Shown here in pieces: positions 18,807 to 31,657 of a DNA stretch of 64,000 nucleotides. Location: positions 200,302 to 264,301 of the forward strand of contig NW_003314355.1 in the NCBI RefSeq assembly GCF_000143415.4. Direction: 5' to 3'. The notes below the pieces were generated by a model. That model did not search any database and had not been told where the DNA came from. It saw nothing but the letters and a program-made list of their open reading frames with translations. Each line of letters opens with the position of its first letter. The first letter of the stretch is position 1. This DNA is from Selaginella moellendorffii. Lineage: Eukaryota > Streptophyta > Lycopodiopsida > Selaginellales > Selaginellaceae. The translations under genes and the position numbers were made by a program.

Positions 18807-19347
18807 TACTAAATCACCTTTGAAAGAAATGCAAGCCTCTATGTCGTAAAAAAAAGGTACTAGAGAAATTCCTTAATAATATGAATGTTATTTAGTTTCA
18901 TGAAAATACACTAAGGGTCAAATGAGTTAAATGACTTCTCCAGACTAGCAATGCCTCTTGCTACACCTTCACAATTAGATTCGTTAGAAAAAGATAACAT
19001 TGAATAATATCTAAATGTTCTCACCATTAAGTTATATGTCTGGCTAATAGGAATGACGTTCATCTTGGAAAGCTCACCACACACTCAATGAACAAACAAA
19101 TAGTGTGTGCGCGCATGCCATCGCTCTTCTTTAGCTTCAGATTCAGCTTGTTCACCTTGACAATGAGATTTATTATACAACCAGATGGACTCAGTCTGGA
19201 CATAAAGTCACCGCGCTAGTCACCATGCCCCAGATATGTCTAGCCCCTGGACAAAAAACATATAATTTCACGTCATTTTCAAATACTTGAAAATTTGTAC
19301 CTAGTCCCATTTTACTGAATAAATCCCACTTTAACGAAATAGAGCAT
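18807..19347. other. Intergenic, AT-rich, no gene
   Basis: No coding region is supported. Near 19228 CCAGATATGTCTAGCCCCTGGAC looks like one or two stray units of the 3725-5020 satellite. Confidence 0.4.
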
Positions 19348-20779
19348 TGTCATAGAGGTAGGCTCGTGGAGCCGATGGTGTGGAGACACCAAATGTGCCA
19401 AGGTGTGATACTTTGGGGACTATGTTGGTGGGTTCATGAGAACCCCTTGCCAAAGGAATCCCAATAGAAATGGGAATGGCATAGCCTAAGCTGCAGAACA
19501 TGCAGTTGGAGTGGGGTGACCCAGATAATGATGGAGGTGTGGAAGCACCAGCAATGAGTTGTAGGACATGACAACTACGAGGCAACTAAGCAAGAGGTGC
19601 AAAATAAGTGGTTAAACAGGTAGAAGGTAGCTACCCAAGCCTTCTTAATGGCATAGGGAAGTTAGATATACCCTTACGGGGGATAAGTTGCTTGTGTTGC
19701 GATATAGTAAGTCAATGTCATAAAAGGAAATACTCATTGTCAAGGAAGCCGTCATTGGGACACCCGAACACTCTAGAACACCAGGAGGTGGTGTTTGATG
19801 TCGCGAGGGCAGTAGATAAGGCCCAAGGGACTAAGTCCCTAGCGAATGATGGATAGTAGGTGCTATCCAAATGTCCAAGGTGGCGGGGACAGGAGAAGAC
19901 CGTCTACTCGAATTGGACAAAGCCAAAAATGGAATTTTGGCAAGGCTAGCAATGGGCATGCAAAGGCCCGTAAGCAACAACGTAATCCCGGTATATGGGA
20001 TTATAGGGTGAGCATACCTGGATTGAGGAACCACTCCCTAGGCTATCAGGTAGGTTCATCCCTAAGAATACTTGCTAAGGCATGATAGAAAGTGCAAAGC
20101 TATCCTCCTGGTCTGGAGGAGAATGACCGAAGGAAAGGTGTGAAGCCAAAAGCAAGAAGTAAGGGGATAGAACCGAACCATAGGAATCGAAGGGCATAAC
20201 CAAGGTTGGTTATACCAGCTGGGAGTGGAGAATCAAGTGGGGGCTCGAGGGTGTTGCCGCTAGCAACCGTGATGCCATGGAGAGTCTAAAATATGGAATT
20301 GTCCATGTTAGACTATATGGTAATTGGAAAACTTGCAAAAAGGGGGGGCCTTAGCAAGCTAAGGGACAGAGTTCCTTCAAGGTTCCCAAAAAGGATTCTA
20401 GGTAACTTAGTACCTAGAGAGGCCAAGCGTAAAAGGTTCAAGGAACGCGCGAAATCAGAGTGGCGCAGCAGAAGTGTGGTCTTGAAGTTTGCCATGAGGC
20501 AAGGCTATCAAGGTTAGGGAAGTAGTTCCCGAGTGTTCAAAGAGAAGGCTTTAAACGAAAGTCGATGATCAAGGGCTTTCACGCTTGTGCAGGAACCAGG
20601 TTACAGTGGTCGGCGGACTTGCCAAAGCGAGATTGGCAAGTCAGGGGAACAAATACCCTAGTTGAAGGTGATAACTTCAAAAAGGGTGGGCCATGGGGCA
20701 AGCATGGAGGAGTCCATGCATGATCACAGGCTTGTCAAGTGAGAGGACTTGGCAGTGGGGAGGAACTAGGTTCCTAAGC

Positions 20780-20941
20780 TGTGATCTATAGCGCGCTTTG
20801 AGTATAAGTTGGTGCACCGGCGTGGGGAGTCACGCCAGGCATCCTGGGTGATGCCGTCCGTAGATGCATATACGGAGGTTGGGTTCGAGTCCCGACCCTC
20901 TAGTGCTTGGGTTCGAGTCCCAAATCACTAGGGCGTGGTGA
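20780..20941 (+). other. tRNA-like T-arm pair in Int1
   Basis: GTTGGTGCACC, then a CCGTA/TACGG stem-loop like an anticodon arm, then TTGGG-TTCGAGT-CCCGA, then TTGGG-TTCGAGT-CCCAA. Both of the last match a tRNA T-arm (5-bp stem, 7-nt loop) and the Pol III B-box GGTTCGANTCC. Copies occur near 30060-30110 and 51140-51185. I see no acceptor stem or D-arm, so this is not a functional tRNA gene. Confidence 0.5.
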
Positions 20942-22599
20942 TGTAAGCGACTAATTTTTCCATTTTACTTTAGTCACTTAACTGCACTTCCGACCACTTG
21001 GAGGAGTCTCATTCACAACCTCAATAAGTCCCAATTAGGACTTGGGGCTTGCCAGCCCTGAGAATGGCATCTATGCCACTCAACCTTTGCACTTGGTCCA
21101 AGTGCTCCATGTGTCCGATCCCATGACTGACACCCCAAGGTACCACCGACATACTAACCCATTACGCTAGGCCATGCCCATTCACCTTGGTCACACCGGT
21201 GGTCTAACGCCACCTGCATCATAATCCCATCTCTCAAAGACTAGGCCGTCCATCCATGAGTGATCATCCCAGATCTACTCCTTAGCATCCTTAGGATGCC
21301 TGTAGACATGGGGAATAGCCTTCCCCGACAACTCTTTTCCAGTCCCCACCAAGTCCCTTTTAGTCTATGGCCGTGTTCGCCAACACTGCCACTGGATCAA
21401 GGCCCGCAGGCCTGACCACTAAGTCCCACTATCCTTTGGGACTTCCTCACCATGTGACTGTATCCTTGGTCACTGCATTAGAGGCCTACTCCTCTTCCCT
21501 TTCACCGTTTGGGACTTTGGGACAACATTTCGGAACACCGTGGCCTTACGCAAGCCTCATGGGTACTCTCCCCGCCTTTTGCCTTTAGGTGCTCTAGCCA
21601 TGGGCTTAGAGCGAGGTTCCATTGAGCCATGACAGGTATCCAAGTAGGTAGTGCCACCCACACTTGGACTGAGAGCATCGGCCAGTCGATCTCCCGGGGG
21701 AACTAGAGCCGGCTCTTGAACACTTCACCAAGCTACCCCACTTGTCGGTCCGTGTTCACTCTAGTCTTGGACTTCCCAGTGGGCAGCTCATCACCCAACA
21801 CTGGGTCCGGCCTTCTTGGGCCAAACTGGCCTTTCCTGGCCAAACTGGCCTTCCCTGGCCAAACTGGCTCCACTGCAGTCCTCCCCCTACTATACTTTTG
21901 GAGCTCACCAAACCCCCCAGGGTCTGGGAGACGAACGCTTTGGGCTTTCACCCTCTCAGGCTCGAACTCGGACTTGGCCTCGGACTCAGACTCGGACTCG
22001 GACTCGGACTCGGACTCAGACTCGGACTCGGACACGGCCTCGGCCTCGGTCTCGGTCTCGGTCCCGATCTTGGTCTCGGTCTCGGTCCCGGTCCCGGTCT
22101 TGGTCCCGGTCTCGACTTCGGACTCCATCTCGGGTCTATCTCAGACTCCATCTCGGGTCCATCTCGGGTCCATCTCGGACTCCACCTCGGACTCTATCTC
22201 GGGTCCTTCTCGGTCCATCTTGGATTCCATCTCGGACTCCATGTCGGGTCCATCTCGGGTCCATCTCGGACTCCATCTCGGACTCCATATCGGACTCCAT
22301 ATCGGACTCCATATCGGACTCCACTTCGGGTCCATCTCGGACTCCATATTGGACTCCATCTCGAACACTTCCACGTGTCATGTGTTGGTCCTTTTTGGGT
22401 CCCTTTTTGGAGCCTTACTTATTGGTTGCCTCGTGCTTGCTCCTCAAGCACTTTGTTGGGAGTTCCACTCCCGCTCTCGACCTTCAAAGTCGAAGCTTTT
22501 AGTCCAAACGTGTTATGCTTGTTTGGCTTTCGCTTCGGCCACTACCACATGGCACCGTTTCCGGCTCCACTTTGGGGCCTAGGGATTTTGTGTCTCACA
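20942..22599 (-). mobile_element. Solo LTR C, reversed, nested in Int1
   Basis: TGTAAGCGAC...TGTCTCACA with perfect duplications GGTGA at 20937-20941 and 22600-22604. The empty site GGCGTGGTGATGGTTTGG is seen uninterrupted near 30114-30128. Length is 1,658 bp. The hexamer minisatellite is only about 410 bp here (21960-22370). Confidence 0.93.
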
Positions 22600-23892
22600 G
22601 GTGATGGTTTGGAATATGAGGACACTCATATTTCGGTGGTCATGGACTCTCAGTGGGGAGACTGGTTTGGGCACACCGCCAAGCGAGGGATGCCTCGGAG
22701 TCGTGATGCACGGTTAGATTGCTTAGTGTGAAAGCTCGGCATATCTAACTTGAACGCTTTGGTGCAAGTGGCACCAAGGACATGGTGAGTGAGATGGGGA
22801 CACCTAATCTTAGTTGCTATGGACCCTTGGCCGGAAGGGTTGGCTTGGGTGCACCGCCAAGTGTGGGGGATGCCCCCGGGGTCATGGTCAACAACTTGAA
22901 GGTCTAGAAGACCCAATACCTATTGGCAAACTTGTTAAGGTGCCAAGGTTAGATCACTTGGTGATCTTATGGCCAAAACAAGGACAAAGTCCTTGTGAGG
23001 TTAAGGGATAAAGTTCCAAGTTCAAAATGTTGATTGGAACTATTGATGATGGTGTGGCTTGGTTGAGGTGACCAAGTGAGAAGGACAACTTAGGGAAATG
23101 AGATATGTCCATGCAATGACATAGTGAGTCCGAGGAAAGTAGTCTCTATGAGAGACCCATGGGAGGGTCATAGAGTTGGGCCGTGGATAGAGCCCATAAC
23201 AGAAAATGCTAAAAAGACGTACTAGGGGTGAACACCCTCCGGACTTGGCAAAGGAGAGTCTTTGCTATGGAACCGAAAGGATACCTCAAAAATGGAGGTA
23301 GCGATCCTATGTTGCTGGGTGCAACAATCAACAGATAGGAGCAAAAGACTGTGGTTAAGTAAAGAGCCATGGGAATCATGGGAAAGAATCCAAATGGCAA
23401 AGTTAGGCCAAGAACACTAAAGTGTTGGGTGCTAACGGATTGTCGGAAAGGCAAGGTGTTCCTAAGGATGGATTCCCAATTGCTCCGATTTGGCGAAAGC
23501 AGAAGCTCCAAGGGTGGGAGCGGTAAGGTAGCCAAATGATAGGGCCATAGACAGCCCTAGCACAAAGTATGATAAATGGAACTTAGTGGCACGAAATAGA
23601 AGAGAGGATGATGGTGCCCTCAAGTAAAGAACTTCCTAGGATGGGGAAGTGGAGTTGCACAAAATGTGCAATGCAAGGTGTTGGAGACACCTAGGAAATT
23701 GACTTCCAAAAGTCAAAGAGTAAAAGTTCCAAGGTACAAACGTTCCATAGATGGAAATTGAGACTACTCGAGAAGGAGTAGTGGGATTGACTTAGAGAAG
23801 GGTCTCTAAGAAGTTTAGCGAGAACTAAACCAATAAAAGGAGAGAACCACTACATGTGGTCCAATCAGTCTCTAAGTTGGAGAGACTGCCCT

Positions 23893-24035
23893 CCTTAGAG
23901 GATAAGCAAGGCATGGTGAGCCTTTGGTGTCAAACCATTAAGGAATATGCAAAAGGCATGGTGAGCCTTCAATGTCAAACCATTGATGAATACGGAGAAG
24001 GCATGGTGAGCCTTCAATGTCAAACCATTAACAAA
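23893..24035 (+). repeat. Tandem ~48-bp repeat near the 3' end of Int1
   Basis: Three units of GGCATGGTGAGCCTT, then a variable AATGTCAAACCATT, then a linker. Int2 also has three (31435-31560). Int3 has two (52875-52955), so one unit was lost or gained. Confidence 0.8.
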
Positions 24036-24041
24036 TATTGG

Positions 24042-25807
24042 CTAGGTCCCAAAGTGGAGCCGGAGGGGCGCCACGTGGTAGTGGCCGAAGCGAAAGCCAA
24101 ACGAGAGTAACAAGTTTGGATTAAAAGCTCCGCCTTGAAAGGTCGAGAGCGTGAGTGGAACTCCCAACAAAGTGCTTGAGGAACAAGCACAAAGAGAGCA
24201 ATAAGCGAGGCTCCAAAAAGGGACCCAAAAGGACCAAAACATGACACGTGGAAGTGTCCGAGATGGACCCGAGTTGGAGTCCGAGGTGGAGTCCGAGATG
24301 GATTCCGAGATGGAGTCTGAGATGGACCCGAGATGGAGTCCGAGATGGAGTTCGAGATGGGACCCGAGATGGACCCGAGATGGAGTCCGAGATGGTGTCC
24401 GAGAAGGACCCGAGAAGGAGTCCGAGGTGGAGTCCGAGATGGAGTCCGAGATGGACCCGAGATGGACCCGAGATGGAGTCCAAGATGGAGTCCGAGAAGG
24501 ACCCGAGAAGGAGTCCGAGATGAAGTCCGAGATGGAGTCCGAGATGAAGTCCGAGATGGAGTCCGAGATGGAGTCCGAGATGGAGTCCGAGATGGACCCA
24601 AGATGGAGTCCGAAGTCGAGACCGAGACCGGGGCCGAGACCGGGACCGAGACCGAGATCGGGACCAAGACCGAGACTGAGACTGAGACCGAGACCGAGGC
24701 CGAGGCCGAGTCCGAGTCCGAGTCCGAGTCCAAGTCCGAGTCCGAGTCCGAGTCCGAATCCGAGTTCGAGTTCAAGTCCGAGTCCGAGGCCGAGTCCGAG
24801 TTCGAGCCTGAGAGGGTGAAAGCCCAAAGCGTTCGTCTCCCAGACCCTGGGGGGTTTGGTGAGCTCCAAAAGTATAGTAGGGGGAGGACTGCAGTGGAGC
24901 CAGTTTGGCCAGGAAAGGCCAGTTTGGCCCAGGAAGGCCAGACCTAGTGTTGGGTGATGAGCTGCCCACTGGAAAGTCCAAGACTAGAGTGAACACGGAC
25001 CGACAAGCGGGGTAGCTTGGTGAAGTGTTCAAGAGCCGGCTCTAGTTCCCCCGGGAGATCGACTGGCCGATGCTCTCAGTCCAAGTGTGGGTGGCACTAC
25101 CTACTTGGATACCAGGCGTGGCTCAACGGAACCTCGCTCTAAGCCCATGGCTAGAGCACCTAAAGGCGAAAGGTGGGGAGAGTACCCAGGTGGCTCGCGT
25201 AAGGCCACGGTGTTCCGAAATGGTGTCCCAAAGTCCCAGACTGTGGAAAGGAAGAGGGGTAGCCCTCGGGTGGGGTGACCAAGGACACAGTCACACAGTG
25301 AGGAAGTCCTCAAGGATAGTGGGACTTAGTGGTCGGGCCGGTGGGCCTTGATCCAGTGGCAGTGTTGGCGAACACAGCCAAGGACAGAAAGGGACTTGGT
25401 GGGGACCGGAACAGAGATATTGGGGAAGGCTATTCCCCATGTCTGTAGGCATCCTAAGGATGTTAAGGAGTGGATCTGGGATGATCCCTCATGGACGGAT
25501 GACCCAGTCTTTGAGAGACGGGATTGGAATGCAGGTGGTGTTGGACCACCAGTGTGACCAAGGTAATTGGGCATGGCCTTAGCGTAACTGGCCGATACGT
25601 CGGTGGTACCTTCGGGTGTCTATCATGGGATCGGACACGTGGAGCACTTGGACCAAGTGCTAAGGTTGAGTGGCATGGATGCCATTCTCGGGGCTAGTAA
25701 GCCCCAAGTCCTGAGTTGGACTTATGGAGGTTGTGAATGAGACTCCTCCAAGTGGTCGGAGGTGTGGTTAAGTGACTAAAGTAGAATGGAAAAATTAGTC
25801 GCTTACA
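24042..25807 (+). mobile_element. LTR D, 5'-truncated, shared between Int1 and Int2
   Basis: Enters at CTAGG.CCCAAAGTGG, lacking the first ~20 bp of the LTR, and ends TCGCTTACA at 25807. It is followed directly by a primer-binding site, so it acts as the 5' LTR of the next element while terminating Int1. The hexamer minisatellite is about 24250-24805. Confidence 0.85.
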
Positions 25808-25810
25808 ACT

Positions 25811-25822
25811 TGGTATCGGAGC
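25811..25822 (+). promoter_or_regulatory. Primer-binding site (initiator-Met tRNA type)
   Basis: TGGTATCGGAGC lies three bases after the LTR end. It matches the plant retrotransposon site complementary to initiator-Met tRNA with one change (TGGTATCAGAGC). Confidence 0.8.
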
Positions 25823-27782
25823 TGTTCCTTAGTCCGACTTTTATTGGTGCTCAAGTATATCACCACTAGTGTTGGCATCGGAAGGTCCGAGGAGTGGGCC
25901 TATCCTTGAGGAGTAGCAAGTCGGGAAGACATGGCTCTCCATTACAGTTCATGTGTGAACTTGTAGACGAGGTGGTGGATAGAAAAGGGCCAATAATGGA
26001 ACGACTTTGGGATCTTGGGAACAGTATATGGTTTTCCTCAAAGAGTTGAGGATGTGATCTAGATGAGCGTTTGACTTAGCAAACTGGCTAATGTAGTTGT
26101 GGTAAACAACTACAGTTGGGATCACGAGAAAGATAAAGACTCCAAAGCAATAAAGGAGTTACAAGATTTTCCTCATATAGTTGAGGTTGGTGCTCATGAA
26201 TGTGAGACCAGAAGTAATGACCGTGGGAGGTCAAATACGGAAGAGGACTCAAGTCCTTGAAATGGTAGCCGGGGCTACCTCTAATAAATGCTGGAACAAC
26301 CCCAGGAGTTGGGAGTGTATTAAGTGGATGAGTTGGTGTTCTCATCACATGGACAAGTAGTCTTAAGGGGCAAAGGTTGCCCTCAGAGAACAAAATCAAG
26401 TGTCGGAGTAACACTTGTGAAAATAGTCCTTTTGAGTAGGACAGGAATGCAAGAAGTGTATTCCAGTGAGCTAGTGCCTCACAAGTAGGACCTTAAGGGT
26501 CTGTGGATTAACTAAGTCCAAAACTGCTGGATGACTCAAGTAAAGTCAACGGATGGTCCTAAAAGGACTGATGGAAGCATTTGGACTGAGGTGTGTTGTA
26601 CCCCACAAAGAATGGGGGGGGATCATAGGATCCAAGGATGAGAACAGAGGGTATCTCATCGATGGCAAAATGTGCCATGCTAAAGTTATGGGAAAGGTGT
26701 TCCCAGAAGAAAACAACTTTGACATAAAGTTGTGTGTGACCTCTATGGTGCAGTGCTAACGGATGGTTGGCATGAGAAAGAGCGGTGTTAGTCTTGGCAA
26801 AGACTTAGACACGAAGGGGAAATGTCATAGAGGTAGGCTCGTGGAGCCGATGGTGTGGAGACACCAAATGTGCCAAGGTGTGATACCTTGAGGCTATGTT
26901 GGTGGGTTCATGAGAACCCCTTGCCAAAGGAATCCCAATGGAAATGGGAATAGCATAGCCTAAGCTGCAGAGCATGCAGTTGGAGTGTGGTGACCCAGAT
27001 AATGATGGAGGTGTGGAAGCACCAGCAATGAGTTGTAGGACTTGACAACTATGAGGGAACTAAGCAAGAGGTGCAAAATAACTGGTTACACGGGTAGAAG
27101 GTAGCTACCCAAGACTTCTTAATAGCATAGGGAAGTTGGATATACCTTTACGGGGGATAAGTTGCTTGTGTTGCGATATAGTACGTCAATGTCATAAAAG
27201 GAAATACTCATTGTCAAGAAAGCCATCATTGGGACACCCGAACACTCTAGAACACGAGAAGGTGGTGTTTGATGTCGCGAGGGCAATGGATAAAGCCCAA
27301 GGGACTAAGTCCCTAGCGAATGATGGATAGAAGGTGCTATCCAAATGTCCAAGGTTGCGGAGACAGAAGAGGACTGTCTACCCGAGTTGGACAAAGCCAA
27401 AAATGGAATTTTGGCAAGGCTAGTGATGGGCATGTAAAGCCCCATAAGCAACAATGTAATCCCAGTGTGTGGGATTATAAGGTGAGCATACCCGGATTGA
27501 GGAACCACTCCCTAGGCTATTGGGTGGGTTCATCCCTAAGAATACTTGCTAAAGCATGATAGAAAGTGCAAAGCTATCCTCCTGGTCTGGAGGAGAATGA
27601 CCAAAGGAAAGGTGTGAAGCCAAAAAGCAAGAAGTAAGGGGATAGAACCGAACCGTAGGAATCAAAGGGCATAACCAAGGTTGGTTATGCCAGCTGGGAG
27701 TGGAGAATCAAGTGGGGGCTCGAGGGTGTTGCCGCTAGCAACCGTGATGCCATGGAGAGTCTAAAATATAGAATTGTCCATG

Positions 27783-29486
27783 TGTGAGACACAAAATCCC
27801 TAGGCCCCAAAGTGGAGCCAGAAGGGCGCCACATGGTAGTGGCCGAAGCGAGAGCCAAACGAGCGTAACACGTTTGGACCAAAAGCTCCGACTTGAAAAG
27901 TCAAGAGCGGGAGTGGAACTCCCAACGAAGTGCTCGAGGAACGAGCACGAAGCGAGCAAAAGGCAAGGCTCCAAAAAGGGACCCAAAAGGACCAACACAT
28001 GACACGTGGGAGAGTCCGAGATGGAGTCCGAAGTGGAGTCCGAGATGGACCCGAGTTGGAATCCGAAGTGGAGTCCGAGATGGACCCGAGTTGGAGTCCG
28101 AAGTGGAGTCCGAGATGGACCCGAGATGGAGTCCGAGATGGAGTCCGAAGTGGAGTCCGAGGTGGACCCGAGATGGACCCGAGTTGGAGTCCGAAGTGGA
28201 GTCCGAGATGGACCCGAGTTGGAGTCCGAAGTGGAGTCCGAGATGGACCCGAGATGGACCCGAGATGGAGTCCGAGATGGAGTCCGAGGTGGACCCGAGA
28301 TGGACCCGAAATGGAGTCCGAAGTCGAGACCGAGACTGAGACCGAGACCGAGACCGAGATCGAGACCGAGATCGGGACCGAGACCGAGACCGAGGCCGAG
28401 GCCGAGTCCGAGGCCGAGCCCGAGTCCGAGTCCAAGTCCGAGTCCGAGTCCGAGTCCGAGTCCGAGTCCGAGTCCGAGTCCGGAGCCTGAGAGGGTGAAA
28501 GCCCAAAGCGTTCGTCTCCCAGACCCTGGGGGGTTTGGTGAGCTCCAAAAGTATAGTAGGGGGGAGGACTGCAGTGGAGCCAGTTTGGCCAGGAAAGGCC
28601 AGTTTGGCCCAGGAAGGCCGGACCCAGTGTTGGGTGATGAGCTGCCCACTGGGAAGTCCAAGACTAGAGTGAACACAAACCGACAAGCGGGGTAGCTTGG
28701 TGAAGTGTTCAAGAGCCGGCTCTAGTTCCCCCGGGAGATCGACTGGCCGATGCTCCCAGTCCAAGTGTGGGTGGCACTACCTACTTGGATACCTGGTGTG
28801 GCTCAACGGAACCCGCTCTAAGCCCATGGCTAGAGCACCCAAGGGCAGAAGGCGAGGAGAGTACCCAGGTGGCTCGCGTAAGGCCACGGTGTTCCGAAAT
28901 GTTGTCCCAAAGGCCCAGACTGTGGAAAGGAAGAGGAGCAGTCCTCTGGGGTAGTGACCAAGGACACAGTCGTGTGGTGAGGAAGTCCCAGAGGACTGTG
29001 GGACTTAGTGGTCGGGCCTGTGGGTCTCGATCCAGTGGCAGTGTTGGCAAACACGGCCAGGGGCAGAAAGGGACTTAGTGGGGACTGACAGAGGGATATT
29101 GGGGAAGGCTATTCCCCTTGTCGGTGGGCATCCTAAGGATGCTAAGGAGTGGATCTGAGATGACCACTCACGGATGGTTTGCCTAGTCTTGGAGAGCCAA
29201 GACGGTGATGCAAGTGGTATTGGACTACCAGTGTGGCAAAGGTGATTGGGCATGGCCTTAGCGTAACGGGCTGCTATGTCGGTGGTACCTTTGAGTGTCA
29301 GTCATAGGATCGGACACGTGGAGCACTTGGACCAAGTGCAAATGTTGAGTGGCATGGATGCCATTCTCGGGGCTAGCAAGTCCCAAGTCCTGGATTGGAC
29401 TTATGGAGGTTGTGAATGAGACTCCTCCAAGTGGTCAGAGGTGTGGTTAAGTGACTAAAGTAGAATGGAAAATTTAGTTGCTTACA
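27783..29486 (+). mobile_element. Solo LTR E, nested in Int2
   Basis: TGTGAGACAC...TTGCTTACA with perfect duplications CCATG at 27778-27782 and 29487-29491. The empty site GAATTGTCCATGTTAGAC is visible near 20297-20314. Length is 1,704 bp. The minisatellite is about 28010-28490. Confidence 0.93.
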
Positions 29487-31657
29487 CCATGTTAGACTAT
29501 GTGGCATTTGGAAGGCTTGCAGAAAGGGGGGCCTTAGCAAGCTGAGGGACAGAGTTCCTTCAAGGTTCCCAAAGACGATTCTAGGTAGCTTAGTACCTAG
29601 AAAGGCCAAGTGTAAATGGTTCATGGAACGCGCGAAATTAGAGTGGCGCAGCAGAAGCGTGGTCTTGAAGCTTGCCATGAGGCAAGGCTATCAAGGTTAG
29701 GGAAGTAGTTCCCGAGTGTTCAAACAGAGGGCTTTGAACGAAAGTCGATGGTCAAGGACTTTCACGCTTATGCAGGAACCATGTTACAGTGGTCGGAGGA
29801 CTTGCCAAGTGAGATTGGCACGTCAGGGGAACAAATACCCTAGTTGAAGGTGATAACTTCAAAAAGGGTGGGCCATGGGGCCGAGCATGGAGGAGTCCAT
29901 GCATGATCACAGACATGTCAAGTGAGAGGACTTGGCAGTGTGGAGGAACTAGGTTCCTAAGCTGTGATCTGTAGCGCGCTCTAAAAATAAGTTGGTGCAC
30001 CGGCGTGGGGAGTCACGCCAGGCATCTTGTGTGATGCCGTCCGTAGATGCATATACGGAGGTTGGGTTCGAGTCCCGACCCTCTAGTGCTTGGGTTCGAG
30101 TCCCAAATCACTAGGGCGTGGTGATGGTTTGGAATATGAGGACACTCATATTTCGGTGGTCATGGACTCTCAGTGGGGAGACTGGTTTGGGCACACCGCC
30201 AAGCGAGGGATGCCTCGGAGTTGTGATGCACGGTTAGATTGCTTAGTGTGAAAGCTCGGCATATCTAACTTGAACGCTTTGGTGCGAGTGGCACCAAGGA
30301 CGTGGTGAGTGAGATGGGGACACCTAATCTCAGTTGCTATGGACCCTTGGCCGGAAGGGCTGGCTTGGGCGCACCGCCAAGTGAGGGGGATGCCCCCGGG
30401 GTCGTAGTTAACAAATTAAAGGTCTGGAAGACCTAGTACCTATTGGCAAACCTGTTAAGGTGCCGAGGTGAGATCACTAGGTGATCTTGTGGCTAAATAA
30501 GGACAAGGTCCTTGTTTGGGTTAAGGAATAAGGTTCCTAGTTCAAAGTGTTGATTTGAATTATTGATGATGGTGTGGCTTGGTCAAGGTGACCAAGTGGG
30601 AAAAGCACCCTAGGGAAATGAGCTATGTCATTGCGATGGCATACTGTGTCCAAGGAAAGTAGTCTCTAAAGAGACCCATGGGAGGGTCACAAAGTTGGGC
30701 CGTGGATAGAGCCCACAGCAGAAGATGCTAAAGAGACTTACTAGGGGCAAACACCCTAGTCTTGGCAAAGCAGAGCCTTTGCTATGGAATCACAAGAATA
30801 CCTCAAGGAGGGAGGTAGAGATTCGATGTTGCTTGGTGCAACAATCAACAGATAGGAGCAAAAGATGAGTGGCCAAGATAGGGCCGTGGAATCCCTTGGA
30901 AGGAATCCAAGTGACAAAGTTAGGCGAGGAACACTAATGTGTTGGACGTTAACAAATTCCGGAAAAGGAAGTGTGTTTCCAAGGATGAATTCCGAATTGC
31001 TCTAATTTGGCGAAAGTGGAAGCTCCAAGGGAGGGAGCGGTAAGGTAGCCAAATGATAGGGCCATGGACAGCCCTAGCACAAAGTATGATAAATGGAACT
31101 TAGTGCCCAAGGTGGCACGAAATAGAAGAGAGGATGATGGTGCCCTCAAGTAATGAACTTCCTAGGATGGGGAAGTGGAGTTGCACAATCTGTGCAATGC
31201 AAGGTGTTGGAGACACCTAGGAAATTGACTTCCAAAAGTCAAAAGAGTAAAAGTTCCAAGGTGCCAACGTTCAATAGATGGAAATTGAGACTACTCGAGA
31301 AGGAGTAGTGGGATTGACTTAGAGAAGGGTCTCTAAGAAGTTTAGCGAGAACTAAACCAATAAAAGGGGAGAACCACTATATGTGGTCCAATCAGTCTCT
31401 AAGTTGGAGAGACTACCCTCCTTAGAGGATAGGCAAGGCATGGTGAGCCTTTGGTGTCAAACCATTGAGGCATATGCAAAAGGCATGGTGAGCCTTCAAT
31501 GTCAAACCATTGACGAATATGGAGAAGGCATGGTGAGCCTTCAATGTCAAACCATTGACAAATATTGGCTAGGTGCCAAGGATGGAAATGGTAACACATG
31601 CGAGTGTTACTTTAAAAAAAAATGGTTTACCGTTCGATGAGGACATCGAACTTCGTC

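Larger units (their letters stand above)
19348..24041 (+). mobile_element. Internal region Int1 of the non-autonomous LTR element, 5' truncated
   Basis: Starts abruptly at TGTCATAGAGGTAGG and matches 26823-31570 and 49673-52960. It is interrupted by solo LTR C. No gag, protease, RT or integrase frame is present; the largest open frames are under about 110 codons. Near its 3' end is a tandem repeat (23893-24035), after which it fuses to LTR D inside CTAGG. Relative to other copies the polypurine tract and the first bases of the LTR are deleted. Confidence 0.8.

Noticed and set aside
20830-20935. Functional tRNA gene
   Set aside because: Only T-arm and a possible anticodon-like arm are present. 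Acceptor stem, D-arm and a 3' terminator are not evident.
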